Shown here piece by piece: positions 50,658-59,885 of a DNA stretch of 64,000 nt; positions within the stretch are counted from its first letter, which is position 1, and each line of letters begins with the position of its first letter. The notes beneath the pieces were generated by a model. It was not told where the DNA came from. It was given only the letters and a program-made list of their open reading frames with translations, and did not search any database. The DNA is from Pullulanibacillus sp. KACC 23026 (GTDB taxonomy: Bacteria; Bacillota; Bacilli; Bacillales; Sporolactobacillaceae), in contig NZ_CP119107.1 of assembly GCF_029094525.1 (NCBI RefSeq), positions 992,001 through 1,056,000 on the forward strand, written 5' to 3'. The translations under genes were made by a program, and so were the position numbers.

Positions 50658-52985
50658 TTGAATGAAGAGTTAAAAGACCGCATATTGGAATACATGGGAG
50701 AAGAGGCCGTTAAGCCGCTCACTCTCCAAGAACTTGAAGAGCTTTTTAGTATGCAGGATGCTGAGGACTACAAAGATCTTATTAAAACGATGAATGAGAT
50801 GGAAGAAAAAGGCTTGGTAGTCCGCACGCGCAGCAATCGTTACGGGTTGCCAGAAAAAATGAATTTAATTCGCGGACGGGTTCAAGGTCACGCGAAAGGC
50901 TTTGCGTTTATTATCCCTGATGACCCAGAAGCGGGGAAAGATGTGTACGTAGCTTCAGGCGACTTAAATGGGGCGATGAATGGTGACACGGTACTCGTGC
51001 GCCTATTAACTGAATCACGCGGTGACCGGCCTGAGGGCGTCATTGTGCGGATTGTCGAACGCGGAACGACGCGCGTTGTTGGGACGTTTACTTCAAGCGA
51101 GCATTACGGGTTCGTGATCCCTGATGATAAACGTGTGCCAAACGACATTTTTATTTCCAAAGAAAATATGAATGGGGCAGCTGAGGGGCATAAAGTGGTT
51201 GTTGAGTTAACCAAATATCCTGAAGGCCGAAAAAATGCAGAAGGGATTGTTGTGCAGATCTTGGGTCATAAAAATGATCCGGGTGTCGATATTTTATCGA
51301 TTATTCATAAGCATGGCATCCCAACTGAGTTTCCTCAAGAAGTTGTTGATCAGGCGACCCATGTTCCGGATACCATTTCTGAAGAAGATCTAGTGGGTAG
51401 ACGGGATTTGCGTGACTGGACGATTGTGACGATTGACGGTGAAGACGCGAAGGATTTGGATGACGCGGTTAATGTTATCAAATTGGATAACGGAAACTAT
51501 CAATTGGGCGTGCATATTGCAGATGTCAGTCACTATATTAAAGAGGGCTCACCGATTGATGAAGAAGCCTTTGAGAGAGGCAATAGTGTCTATCTCGTGG
51601 ACCGTGTCATTCCAATGATTCCTCACCGTTTGTCAAACGGGATTTGCTCATTAAATCCACAGGTGGATCGTCTCACGATTTCCTGTCTGATGGAAATCAC
51701 ACCACAAGGCAAAGTAGTTGAGCACGAAATTTTTCCGAGTGTGATTAAGACAACCGAGCGAATGACGTATACAAATGTGCGTAAAATTCTTAATCGCGAG
51801 GACGATGAGGTTCTTGAACGCTATAAAGAGTTGATCCCATTTTTTGATCTAATGGGTGAACTTGCTAATATCTTAACAGAGAAGCGCCGTGAACGCGGGG
51901 CCATTGATTTTGACTTTACTGAAGCTAAAATCCTCGTGGATGAGTCGGGCCATCCGACTGATGTGGTTATCCGGGAACGCAGTGTGGCCGAACGATTGAT
52001 TGAAGAATTTATGCTGGCTGCGAATGAAACGGTTGCTGAACATTTTCATTGGATGGACGTCCCGTTTATTTACCGGATTCACGAAGACCCAGACCCTGGA
52101 AAACTCGAGAAGTTTTTTAAGTTCGCTGTGAACTTTGGTTATGTGGTTAAGGGAAGCCCTGATTCCATACACCCAAGGACTTTGCAATCTTTATTAGAAG
52201 AAGTAAAAGGCCAACCGGAGGAAGCGGTTATCAGCACGGTTATGCTGCGATCAATGCAGCAGGCGAAGTATCATCCGGACAGTGTGGGACACTTTGGACT
52301 TGCTGCCGAATTTTATACCCATTTCACGTCTCCAATTCGCCGTTATCCGGACTTAATTGTCCATCGGCTTATTCGCACCTATCTATTCGAAAAGAAAACT
52401 GATGGAAAGACCCAGCAGCATTGGGACAGCTTGCTCACGGAGATCGCGAAGCATACATCCGATATGGAGCGCCGGGCTGTCGATGCAGAACGTGAGACCG
52501 ATGATCTGAAGAAAGCCGAATTTATGCTTGATAAGGTCGGTGAGGAATTCGAAGGGGTGATCAGCGGCGTCACGAACTTCGGTTTGTTTGTCGAACTTCC
52601 TAATACGATTGAAGGTCTTGTCCATGTCAGTTTCTTAACGGACGACTATTATCATTACGTTGAAGAGCATATGGCATTAATCGGTGAACGAACAGGCAAT
52701 GTGTTCCGAATCGGTGACGGAATTACAGTTCGCGTCCAGCACGTTAATCTGGATGAACGATCCATTGATTTTGAAGTAGTGGGCATGAAAGGAACTCCTC
52801 GACGAGCGCGTCAGGATCGTCCGAAAGTAATTACAGGGCCTAAGTCAGGGCGACAAGGGGGCCGATCGGGCGAGGGATCTCGTTCAAACGGAAAGAGCCG
52901 CGGTGGTTCTTCACGTCGAGGAAAGGCGGATAGCCGTCCTAATCCGGCAAGCCCTCGTGCAAAAAAGAAAAAGCGGAGACGTTAA
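50658..52985 (+). CDS. rnr: Ribonuclease R
   Basis: A 775-residue 3'-5' exoribonuclease. N-terminal helix-turn-helix, two cold-shock domains (about 70-215), the RNB catalytic domain with the Asp-rich site [13 protein letters not shown] (near 255), an S1 domain (about 625-705) and a basic tail (715-775, many Arg, Ser and Lys). It degrades structured RNA and works with SmpB-tmRNA in removing non-stop mRNAs, fitting its place upstream of smpB. The start is TTG after CAAGGAGGAAG. Confidence 0.97.
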   Translation: MNEELKDRILEYMGEEAVKPLTLQELEELFSMQDAEDYKDLIKTMNEMEEKGLVVRTRSNRYGLPEKMNLIRGRVQGHAKGFAFIIPDDPEAGKDVYVASGDLNGAMNGDTVLVRLLTESRGDRPEGVIVRIVERGTTRVVGTFTSSEHYGFVIPDDKRVPNDIFISKENMNGAAEGHKVVVELTKYPEGRKNAEGIVVQILGHKNDPGVDILSIIHKHGIPTEFPQEVVDQATHVPDTISEEDLVGRRDLRDWTIVTIDGEDAKDLDDAVNVIKLDNGNYQLGVHIADVSHYIKEGSPIDEEAFERGNSVYLVDRVIPMIPHRLSNGICSLNPQVDRLTISCLMEITPQGKVVEHEIFPSVIKTTERMTYTNVRKILNREDDEVLERYKELIPFFDLMGELANILTEKRRERGAIDFDFTEAKILVDESGHPTDVVIRERSVAERLIEEFMLAANETVAEHFHWMDVPFIYRIHEDPDPGKLEKFFKFAVNFGYVVKGSPDSIHPRTLQSLLEEVKGQPEEAVISTVMLRSMQQAKYHPDSVGHFGLAAEFYTHFTSPIRRYPDLIVHRLIRTYLFEKKTDGKTQQHWDSLLTEIAKHTSDMERRAVDAERETDDLKKAEFMLDKVGEEFEGVISGVTNFGLFVELPNTIEGLVHVSFLTDDYYHYVEEHMALIGERTGNVFRIGDGITVRVQHVNLDERSIDFEVVGMKGTPRRARQDRPKVITGPKSGRQGGRSGEGSRSNGKSRGGSSRRGKADSRPNPASPRAKKKKRRR

Positions 52986-53050
52986 GCGCCCAGTCCGTTA
53001 ACTCGCCTTCACGGATATGAAAGTGGAGGTGAGTATCATTGGACAAACAT

Positions 53051-53058
53051 GCTATAAT
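53051..53058 (+). promoter_or_regulatory. Possible extended -10 promoter for smpB
   Basis: TGCTATAAT (TG at 53050-53051, TATAAT 53053-53058) between rnr and smpB. No convincing -35. Confidence 0.4.
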
Positions 53059-53088
53059 AGAGAGAAAATCTGGAGAGGATGGTTGTGT

Positions 53089-53559
53089 TTGGCTGGGAAG
53101 AAAGATAATCAAATCGCAGAAAACAGGCGGGCGCGCCATGATTATTTTATAGAAGAAACCTTTGAGGCCGGACTTGTCCTAATGGGAACAGAAATTAAGT
53201 CGATTCGTAAGCGTTCGGTCAATTTTACGGATGCCTTTGCGCGTGTCGAGAACGGTGAGGTTTTTCTCTATAACATGCATATTTCTCCATATGAGCAAGG
53301 AAATCGCTATAATCATGACCCGCTCAGACCTCGCAAGCTCCTCCTTCATAAAAAGGAAATCAATAAGCTGATTGGAGCTTCTAAAGAGACAGGCTATACC
53401 ATTGTCCCTTTGAAAATGTACATTAAAAATGGCTTTTGCAAGATCTTAATTGGCGTCGGTAAAGGTAAAAAGAACTACGATAAGCGTGAAAGTGAAAAAC
53501 AGCGCACCGCTGACCGCCAAATTGCCAAAGCCGTCCGACGTTCCGAAAAAGGTTTTTGA
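53089..53559 (+). CDS. smpB: SsrA-binding protein SmpB
   Basis: A 156-residue tmRNA-binding protein that takes the place of the anticodon arm during trans-translation. [52 protein letters not shown] and the basic C-terminal tail ([16 protein letters not shown]...) are conserved. The start is TTG 53089: it gives the exact 156-residue length of B. subtilis SmpB and follows GGAGAGG. A longer frame from 53017 crosses the probable promoter. Partner RNA ssrA is 360 bp downstream. Confidence 0.96.
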   Translation: MAGKKDNQIAENRRARHDYFIEETFEAGLVLMGTEIKSIRKRSVNFTDAFARVENGEVFLYNMHISPYEQGNRYNHDPLRPRKLLLHKKEINKLIGASKETGYTIVPLKMYIKNGFCKILIGVGKGKKNYDKRESEKQRTADRQIAKAVRRSEKGF

Positions 53560-53580
53560 TTGGCGGAGATCGGACGTAAA

Positions 53581-53742
53581 TCTTAGAAGGTTTTTGAAAA
53601 ATGCCAGAAGGTTAGCCAAAAATCCGAGAAGGTTTGGCGTAGATCCCAGAAGGTCTGAGCAAAATCCTAAAAGGTGTACCAAAAATCTAAGAAGATCTAT
53701 CAAAAAACAAGAAGGTCTCACAAACATCCTAAAAGTTCAATC
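53581..53742 (+). repeat. 21-bp tandem repeat between smpB and ssrA (8 degenerate copies)
   Basis: AGAAGGT-type cores begin at 53585, 53606, 53627, 53648, 53669, 53690, 53710 and 53731, a 21-bp period. A unit reads roughly AGAAGGTTTRRCCAAAAATCC. Because 21 is a multiple of three, every frame shows a 7-residue pattern (NxRRxxx on the plus strand, Leu-rich heptads on the minus), but no ribosome site supports translation. Confidence 0.8.
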
Positions 53743-53809
53743 AAAAGACCTATAGTTTAATCTTATCTGTTGTGAGAGTGTCTTGGGTTTGCCAATTATT
53801 GTTAGCCTC

Positions 53810-53838
53810 TTGAAGCTTGTTCAAAGACGTGCTATAAT
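53810..53838 (+). promoter_or_regulatory. ssrA promoter
   Basis: TTGAAG (53810-53815), 17-bp spacer, TATAAT (53833-53838) preceded by TGC. It would give a precursor of about 70 nt before the mature tmRNA. The TCGCAC/GTGCGA hairpin at 53888-53908 lies in this leader. Confidence 0.75.
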
Positions 53839-53916
53839 CAATCTTGTAACTCGAACCAGTGACTATAATGATCATCCAAACACCTTTCTCGCACTTTAAG
53901 AATGTGCGATATATAT

Positions 53917-54276
53917 GGGGACGTTCTGGATTCGACAGGGGTAGGTCGGGTTTAGGTTGCGAGCCGAGGGGGTCGGCCTCGATAAAACGCCAACGCCTAT
54001 AACTGGCAAAGAAAACAACAACCTCGCTTTAGCAGCGTAAGCTCTATAGCGGTTCCTCCCTCCATCGCCCACGTGGTAGGGTAAGGGACTCACTCTTAGT
54101 GGGATACGCTTGACGCTCTCCGCCTGGGGGCGCCATGAAGAGAACAATCAGGCTAGCCGCACGGGTGCCTGTCGGTAGGCCGATGTGCTGGCGAAATCGA
54201 AGTATGCCGACTACGCTCGTAGAAGCTTAAATTGCGTTATCTCTGGACGTGGGTTCAATTCCCACCGTCTCCACCA
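53917..54276 (+). ncRNA. ssrA: Transfer-messenger RNA
   Basis: About 360 nt. The acceptor GGGGACG (53917-53923) pairs with CGTCTCC (54266-54272); GTTCTGGATTCGACAGGGG and GGACGTGGGTTCAATTCCCA are the conserved tRNA-like ends; CCA is encoded. The tag frame opens at GGC (54005) and runs to TAA (54038-54040), encoding GKENNNLALAA after the resume alanine. The LALAA end is the ClpXP degron. It rescues stalled ribosomes with SmpB. Confidence 0.97.
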
Positions 54277-54306
54277 AATACATAGTTTGGTGGATTTTTA
54301 TTTTTT
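54271..54306 (+). terminator. ssrA terminator
   Basis: CCACCAAA/TTTGGTGG (54271-54278 with 54286-54293) then ATTTTTATTTTTTG. The left arm uses the tmRNA 3' end. Confidence 0.8.
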
Positions 54307-54622
54307 GTGACTTCAACCATATGTTTTCGTAAAATGAAAGCTTATACTTGATTATACTTTACGAAAACTTATACTTGATTCTTAACTTGTAACTTGAAAC
54401 ATAATACTGCCGCTCAGGCAAGGTTATGCTTCAAGAAACTTTCGGCGAAGTTATGCTTTATAATCCGGAAGCGTGTGATTTAAACTTGGATTGATAAAGT
54501 TGTGACTTGAAACCTCTTGATTAAAAACATAAAAATTCACTGTGACATCCTTTTAATTAAATATTAGAGTGACAATTTTATACTTTGGCTCTGTTAAAGT
54601 TTAATGTTGATATTTAAAGGAA
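54307..54622. other. AT-rich spacer downstream of ssrA
   Basis: Repeated short words (CTTATACTTGATT, AACTTGAAAC, GGTTATGCTT) but no gene with a ribosome site. Base composition is lower in GC than the core genome upstream and marks the start of the variable region. Confidence 0.5.
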
Positions 54623-54660
54623 AAACACAACTTCCATAAAATTGGAAGTTGTGTTTGGTT
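54623..54660. terminator. Bidirectional terminator downstream of the GNAT pseudogene
   Basis: AAACACAACTTCCA/TGGAAGTTGTGTTT (54623-54636 with 54643-54656), 6-nt loop, T-run on both strands. Confidence 0.85.
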
Positions 54661-54712
54661 TTATTGTCTTATTGAACTCGCCGTTAGCTCAAGATGACTA
54701 TCCTTTATAATT

Positions 54713-55303
54713 TTAACTCTTCCTTATGGTTTCAATAAATTCGTCTTTCGTTAATCCGAATAAAATATAATCCAAATACTTCCCATTTATATAAGGCCAC
54801 CTGACGACAAACACCTTCTTGGATACACCCAAGTTTTTTCATCATTTGAGCTGAAGCATCATTTCCTTCGAGAACATAGTCATGAATTTATTAAGCCTGC
54901 GTTCAAGGAATGCATACTTTAATAGAATTTTCATCGCTCTGGTACCATAACCCATACCACGGTTTTCCTTATCAATTACAATTCCAATACTAAACGTTCC
55001 ATTTCGCTCATCAATACTATTTAAATTTATTCCACCTACATTATTACCTTCTAAATCTTCAATAGAAAACATTATTCTTCCATTTGTTGAAGAAAAATCA
55101 GCATTTTCCTCTGCAAATTTTTTTGAACCTGTAATAGTTGGTGGCAGTTCAGTAGAACACTCTAAAAGACGACGTGCAGGAGTATCAAATTTCCCAATAT
55201 AATCTCCTTCCCAATCTTCTGGATGAATTGCACGTAGTCTAACTTTATCGTCTTGCCAAAAATAGTTACTATAATCAATTTTTATTATTTTATCTTCCAA
55301 CAA
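54713..55303 (-). pseudogene. GNAT-family N-acetyltransferase, frameshifted
   Basis: The first frame (55303 to a stop at 54842) encodes MLEDKIIKIDYSNYFWQDDK, an RLRAIHPEDW block and the acetyl-CoA site ENRGMGYGTRAMKILLKYAF, typical of RimJ/RimL-like enzymes. After LNKFMT the match jumps to another frame (YVLEGNDASAQMMKKLGCIQ, then EGVCRQ), and then back to the first frame at PYINGKYLDYILFGLTKDEF, ending at 54713. One base is missing near 54885 and one extra near 54785. The two shifts cancel but leave an early stop, so the gene is broken, unless one is a sequencing error. Intact it would be about 196 residues. Confidence 0.75.
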
Positions 55304-55451
55304 TGTCTCCCCCTAAACCTTATAAAATCCATTTAATTTTAACAAAGGTCAAGTTGAACAAAGAAATGTAAGCGTCAAATAAATCACACATAGGAATCTG
55401 AGGTCAATCATGTAATAATTTTCCTAGAAAACTCTTTGGGAGGTTATTAGA

Positions 55452-55757
55452 TTGACCCATTCAGAAAAACAAATAGAATGGAAAACACGTGTTGATGCAT
55501 GGAAAACAAGTGGATTGGGCATTACCCAATGGTGTCAGGAACAAGGAATTAAAAGGCACCAAATGCACTACTGGATCCGAAAGTTCAAAGAAGAGACCAC
55601 GGACCACACTCCTTCTAGTCCTCAGTGGTTGACCTTAACTATTAAGGAGGAACAACTAGGGTCTCAAGGACCAGAACCTGTATTCATTCACTTTGGTCCC
55701 ATTTCTATAGAAGTTCGACCTGGAAGTAACTTGACTTTAGTTTCAGATCTTGTCTAA
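55452..55757 (+). CDS. IS66 family accessory protein TnpA
   Basis: A 101-residue helix-turn-helix protein: WKTSGLGITQWCQEQGIKRH and MHYWIRKFKEE are the usual TnpA DNA-binding region. Start TTG with GGGAGGTT upstream. Intact. It is needed for IS66 transposition together with TnpB and TnpC. Confidence 0.85.
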   Translation: MTHSEKQIEWKTRVDAWKTSGLGITQWCQEQGIKRHQMHYWIRKFKEETTDHTPSSPQWLTLTIKEEQLGSQGPEPVFIHFGPISIEVRPGSNLTLVSDLV

Positions 55758-55771
55758 ATTCTCCAAAGACA

Positions 55772-56128
55772 ATGCTGAATCAGGCTCCATTTGATCGTGT
55801 TTACTTAGCGTGTGGTCATACAGATCTTCGTAAATCAATTGATGGGTTAGCCGTTCTCGTAAAAGAAGGCTTTGAACTGGACCCGTTTTCTCCATCTTTA
55901 TTCGTTTTCTGCAATCGAAAGCGCGATAAGCTAAAAATACTTCAATGGGAGAATAACGGATTTTGGCTTCATTATCGACGATTAGAACGTGGTACATTTC
56001 AATGGCCATCTGGTCAAGAAGTTCCTACACAATCCATCAGTCCTCGCCAACTTCGTTGGCTATTAGATGGTTTGTCGATCAACCAAACCAAAGCCCACCG
56101 TGAAGTTACGGCACGTACGATCCTATAA
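55772..56128 (+). CDS. IS66 family accessory protein TnpB
   Basis: A 118-residue protein of the IS66 Orf2 family. RVYLACGHTDLRKSIDGLAV and LFVFCNRKRDKLKILQWENN, then GFWLHYRRLERG, are the family hallmarks. Intact. No enzymatic function is known. Confidence 0.92.
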   Translation: MLNQAPFDRVYLACGHTDLRKSIDGLAVLVKEGFELDPFSPSLFVFCNRKRDKLKILQWENNGFWLHYRRLERGTFQWPSGQEVPTQSISPRQLRWLLDGLSINQTKAHREVTARTIL

Positions 56129-56195
56129 AAAAGTGAAATATAGGAATAAAAGAATTCGACTAGGCAGAGTCGGGTTCTTTCCGTGTACTGAAGTT

Positions 56196-57773
56196 ATGAC
56201 ACATACAACGAGCGGACAAAATGAATCAATTGAATAGTATAAAGAGCGTAGTGAGAAGCTTGAGTTGGAGAAGGAAGTTCTAGAAGCCAAATTAAAATGG
56301 TATGAGGAGCAATTTCGATTAAGCCAACAACGTCGATTTGGATCTTCTAGTGAAAAAATTCACCCTGACCAGATGTCTCTTTTCAATGAAGCTGAAAGTA
56401 ACCGCTGATTTGGGTAGTGAAGAACCCACTCTAGAATCCATTACCTATAAACGTAAGAAAAAGAGCGGGCAACGTGAACAGATGCTTGAAAACCTGCCTA
56501 CTGAAACGATTGAATATCGTTTACCCGAAAAGGAGCAGGTTTGTTCGTGTTGCGGGGGCCAAATGCATGAAATGAGTACGGAAGTACGGAAAGAGATTGA
56601 GATTATCCCTGCACAAGCAAAAGTCAAGGAATATGTGAGATACGTGTATGGCTGCCGTCATTGCGAACATTATGAAGAGAAAACGCCTATTGTGACGGCA
56701 CCTATGCCAAGGCCTGTTTATCCAGGAAGTTTGGCTTCTCCATCTGCCTTGGCCTATATAATGACCCAAAAATATGTAGAAAGCATGCCTCTTTATAGGC
56801 AAGAGAAACATTTAGAACGTTTCGGACTTTCCATACCTCGCCAGACATTGGCAAATTGGATCCTATATGGAGCGAACACATGGTTGAATCTCATTTACGA
56901 GGAAATGTATACACATCTTCTCAAACTTGATATTCTTCATGCGGATGAGACAACCTTACAAGTGTTATCGGAGCCTGAAAGGCCTGCCACGTCAACCTCC
57001 TACATATGGCTCTATCGTGCAGGGCGTACAAGCATCCCAATTATTATGTACGACTATCAACAGACACGAGCCAGTTAACACCCACGACGATTCTTAGCCA
57101 ATTTTAAAGGGGATTTACATGTAGACGGCTATGCAGGCCACAATGGTATTTCTGGTGTCACCTTAGTGGGCTGTTGGGCGCATGCACGCCGTAAATTTAC
57201 AGAAGCCCTAAAGGCATTACCAGAAACTGCGAGTACTTCCATTGTTAAAGCAACGGAAGGCTTAGCCTTTTGTAATCACCTTTTTAAGATTGAGCGTGAC
57301 CTAAAGGATGTCAGTCCAGAGGAACCTATGAAGAACGCTTAAAGCGCAGCCAGCCAGTGCTGGAGGCTTTTTCAGCATGGCTTCGTGAACAAACCCCAAA
57401 AGTTCTACCCAAAAGTGCGCTGGGTCAAGCCGTTAAATATTGCCGAAATCAATGGGATCGTTTAGTAGAGTTTTTAAGCGATGGACGTTTAGAGATCGAT
57501 AATAACCGAGGAGAACGTTCAATTAAACCTTTCGTAATTGGACGAAAAAATTGGCTCTTTAGTAATACAGCAAAGGGAGCTAAATCAAGCGCCATCATAT
57601 ATAGTATTGTGGAGACAGCCAAGGAGAATGGATTGAGTCCATTCCACTACCTCAGCTATTTATTCAAGGAGCTTCCCAATATCGATACGACGGATAAAGA
57701 CAAATTAGCAGATCTCTTACCGTGGTCATCCTCTATCCCTATAGAATGCCATGTTCCTATTAAATCTAAATAA
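56196..57773 (+). pseudogene. IS66 family transposase TnpC, broken
   Basis: A once roughly 525-residue DDE transposase. Zinc finger region CSCCGG...CRHC, the first Asp in DILHADETTLQVL, the second in GDLHVDGYAGHNG and the Glu in RLEIDNNRGERSIKPF are all still readable, but in different frames. Lesions: TAG at 56235-56237 (codon 14), a frameshift near 56393-56407, TAA at 57076-57078, and a frameshift near 57331-57345. The C-terminal part (57357-57773) is open and well conserved. Confidence 0.9.
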
Positions 57774-57903
57774 AGATTATACTAAATCCCCATCTAATTA
57801 CAGGTGGGGATTATTTGACGCTTACAAAGTTGAAGTAAAAAGAGGGTATGTTGAAATGAGATAAGATAATAAGAGACTGAGGAAAACTCTTAAAAAATCC
57901 TAG

Positions 57904-58209
57904 TCTAATTACTTATATTCAAATATTGAATTTAATCACGACATTTCAGAAAATAACGATTGTCATAAAAAGGATATAATACAAAAAATAGCATGTATTT
58001 CAAAGGAAATAGGTACTGAATTATTAATATGTTATATTCCCTCAATTTTAGAACACTCACCTGGGTCTGTTCTGAAAATCATTGGTAAGGGGGCATTTCC
58101 ACATATCAGGACAGAAATTATTGATCCTAAAAATTACACAATAAAACACATAAACAGGCTTAGTACTGAAGAAATCCCCAATATAGGTAAAAGAGTACCT
58201 TTCGGATGA
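57904..58209 (+). pseudogene. 5'-truncated gene at the IS66 edge, RiPP cluster, unidentified
   Basis: An open frame of 101 codons with no ATG, GTG or TTG in frame, ending at TGA 58207-58209, 26 bp before the next gene of the cluster. It reads as protein: KEIGTELLICYIPSILEHSP, then GSVLKIIGKGAFPHIRTEII and IPNIGKRVPFG. Low-GC codon use matches the downstream genes. The 78 bp between the IS66 end and the frame are non-coding. I think it is the tail of a gene whose front was lost; a weak resemblance of the strand-loop-strand pattern to the end of YcaO proteins is only a guess. Confidence 0.55.
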
Positions 58210-58235
58210 ATTATAAAGAGTTGAGGTGTTGAAAA

Positions 58236-59102
58236 TTGGAAAGTACATATAAAATTAACCCTTTTATTTTTCATGAACTACATGATGGGGATATTGTCGT
58301 ACAAAATAAATTCGGTATTTTCAGATTCTCTGATGAAAGAATAAAGGATTTTCTCTTAAAATCAGAAGGAAAAAATACTTCTTCTTTTAATTATCAAAAA
58401 ATAAAATCGTTTTTTAGAGATCAAACAAAAGAAATTATAGATGTATTACTCGAAACAAAGATTATTCGATTTAGTAATACCTTGAATTTTGAAATTAAAA
58501 ATATAAATTTTTACTCTAACAATGCATTAGTCGGAAGTTTAATATCAAGATCATTTGAAGAAGTAGAAAATTTTCACTGCGATAGAGCTTTATCTCATTT
58601 CATAAACAAAATAGATTTGAATGAGACCGAATTGTTTGTTGTTTTTTTGAATCCATACGATAAATCATTGGCAACAAAGTTGAGAAACAAATTAAAGTCC
58701 AATCAAAATACTTATTCAATAATGTCATATGTATACAATAATAAACTTTTTGTTGACTCTATATACTCAGATCGGCTCAAAACCCCTTGTCATTTATGCC
58801 ATATTGGATTTATAGAATCTGAATTGAGGATTGGGTCAAGGCAGCGTATAACTTATCAGCAATTAATTGATAGTCTATTTTTAGAAGAAAAACGTTTTAA
58901 AGTTGAGACACCTTTAAGATATCATGACGCATTAAATATAGCGTCACAAATTTGTAACAGGATTGAATTGTTACTTTCAGTATTTTGTGAGATGGAAGTT
59001 GAAGGTGATGATTTTTTACAGGGATTAGTGATGGATATTGTAACCAAAGAATGTTATGTAGATAGAACACATCACTGGGAAATGTGTGACTGCTATGAGT
59101 AA
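58236..59102 (+). CDS. TOMM/LAP biosynthesis protein, RRE plus ThiF-like (leader-binding partner)
   Basis: A 288-residue protein. The N-terminal 85 residues (INPFIFHELHDGDIVVQNKF, then a winged-helix pattern) look like a RiPP recognition element. The middle has a degraded E1/ThiF-like pattern without a visible ATP-binding loop. Two cysteine pairs, CHLC at 185-188 and CDC at 284-286, could form a zinc site as in ThiF-like partners. In LAP pathways such proteins bind the precursor leader and activate the YcaO enzyme. TTG start with GAGGTGTTGAAA upstream. The end overlaps the dehydrogenase gene. Confidence 0.7.
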   Translation: MESTYKINPFIFHELHDGDIVVQNKFGIFRFSDERIKDFLLKSEGKNTSSFNYQKIKSFFRDQTKEIIDVLLETKIIRFSNTLNFEIKNINFYSNNALVGSLISRSFEEVENFHCDRALSHFINKIDLNETELFVVFLNPYDKSLATKLRNKLKSNQNTYSIMSYVYNNKLFVDSIYSDRLKTPCHLCHIGFIESELRIGSRQRITYQQLIDSLFLEEKRFKVETPLRYHDALNIASQICNRIELLLSVFCEMEVEGDDFLQGLVMDIVTKECYVDRTHHWEMCDCYE

Positions 59103-59883
59103 AAGTGCATTTAAAAAAATTGTAGATCATATAATTCTTAACCATACAATGGATTATGTTTCTACAAGAGAAAACGTGGAGGAAGTAATTAATTTTCATT
59201 ATTCTACTACAAATCTACCTTTACATAATGTGAAAAATTTAAAAGGAGAAAAACAAAAAGACCGTTGGCTTCAGTTTTTTAAAAATAATCCTATTAGTTA
59301 CTCCATATCAAAAGAAAAGATTAAATTAAATTTAAATAACTTTTCTAAAGACGCTGATATTATAAGCCATGAATTTGATAATAGCTTTATGATGGATTTT
59401 GAAATAATTGAAGAATTATTAGTGAGATCTTTAAAAGGAAATATAGGTGCTGTGATCCCTTTGTTACTTGTCTTTAGCAATTCCGCAGTCAATGGAATTA
59501 AAGCAGGAAGTTATTTTATTGATGGAGATAGTTTGGAATTGGTTAAGCTTCAAAATTGGGATTCTAAACTTATAGATGAAAATAGGTTTAATATTAATAA
59601 TAAAGGTAATATTCCAAGCAATCTAGCAATCGCCTATGCTATAGATATTAAAAGATCCCTAGCAGTAGATGGAAGGAGAGGCTATATCAGGGGACTAATA
59701 GAAGTTGGTTCTTCATCGAATTTTTTTAAAGAGTGTATTAAAAATTCAAATTTAAAAATTCCTTTAATTGATTATTGTTCTTTGGATTTTAGTGGTAATC
59801 CAATGACTTTTTTGTGTGGATTAAACGTAAGATTAGCTCCAATAGCTCTATTACAATGGTTTGGTTTAAGAAAGGTTGAATAG
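59095..59883 (+). CDS. SagB-type azoline dehydrogenase (nitroreductase family)
   Basis: A 262-residue protein whose pattern follows SagB/McbC enzymes: INFHYSTTNLPLHN near residue 40, NSAVNGIKAGSYFIDGDSLE in place of the usual SAGALYP-Y region, and RGYIRGLIEVGSSSNFFKEC matching the conserved alpha-helix of FMN nitroreductases. It would oxidise azolines to azoles with FMN. Divergence at the SAGALYP site is strong, so activity is uncertain. ATG 59095 is chosen; GTG 59086 is an alternative. It overlaps the upstream gene by 8 nt and stops 2 bp before the YcaO gene. Confidence 0.65.
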   Translation: MSKSAFKKIVDHIILNHTMDYVSTRENVEEVINFHYSTTNLPLHNVKNLKGEKQKDRWLQFFKNNPISYSISKEKIKLNLNNFSKDADIISHEFDNSFMMDFEIIEELLVRSLKGNIGAVIPLLLVFSNSAVNGIKAGSYFIDGDSLELVKLQNWDSKLIDENRFNINNKGNIPSNLAIAYAIDIKRSLAVDGRRGYIRGLIEVGSSSNFFKECIKNSNLKIPLIDYCSLDFSGNPMTFLCGLNVRLAPIALLQWFGLRKVE

Positions 59884-59885
59884 TT

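Larger units (their letters stand above)
55368..57825 (+). mobile_element. IS66-family insertion sequence, decayed
   Basis: A 2458-bp element bounded by perfect 15-bp inverted ends GTAAGCGTCAAATAA (55368-55382 and, inverted, 57811-57825). It contains the three usual IS66 genes: tnpA, tnpB and a broken tnpC. The 8 bp outside each end (AAAGAAAT and AAAGTTGA) are not identical, so no target duplication is visible. With four lesions in tnpC it should be unable to move by itself. Confidence 0.9.

Noticed and set aside
53450-53755. 101-codon plus-strand frame and Leu-heptad minus-strand frame over the 21-bp repeat
   Set aside because: Both begin or end inside smpB and lack ribosome sites; the heptad pattern is caused by the 21-bp period.
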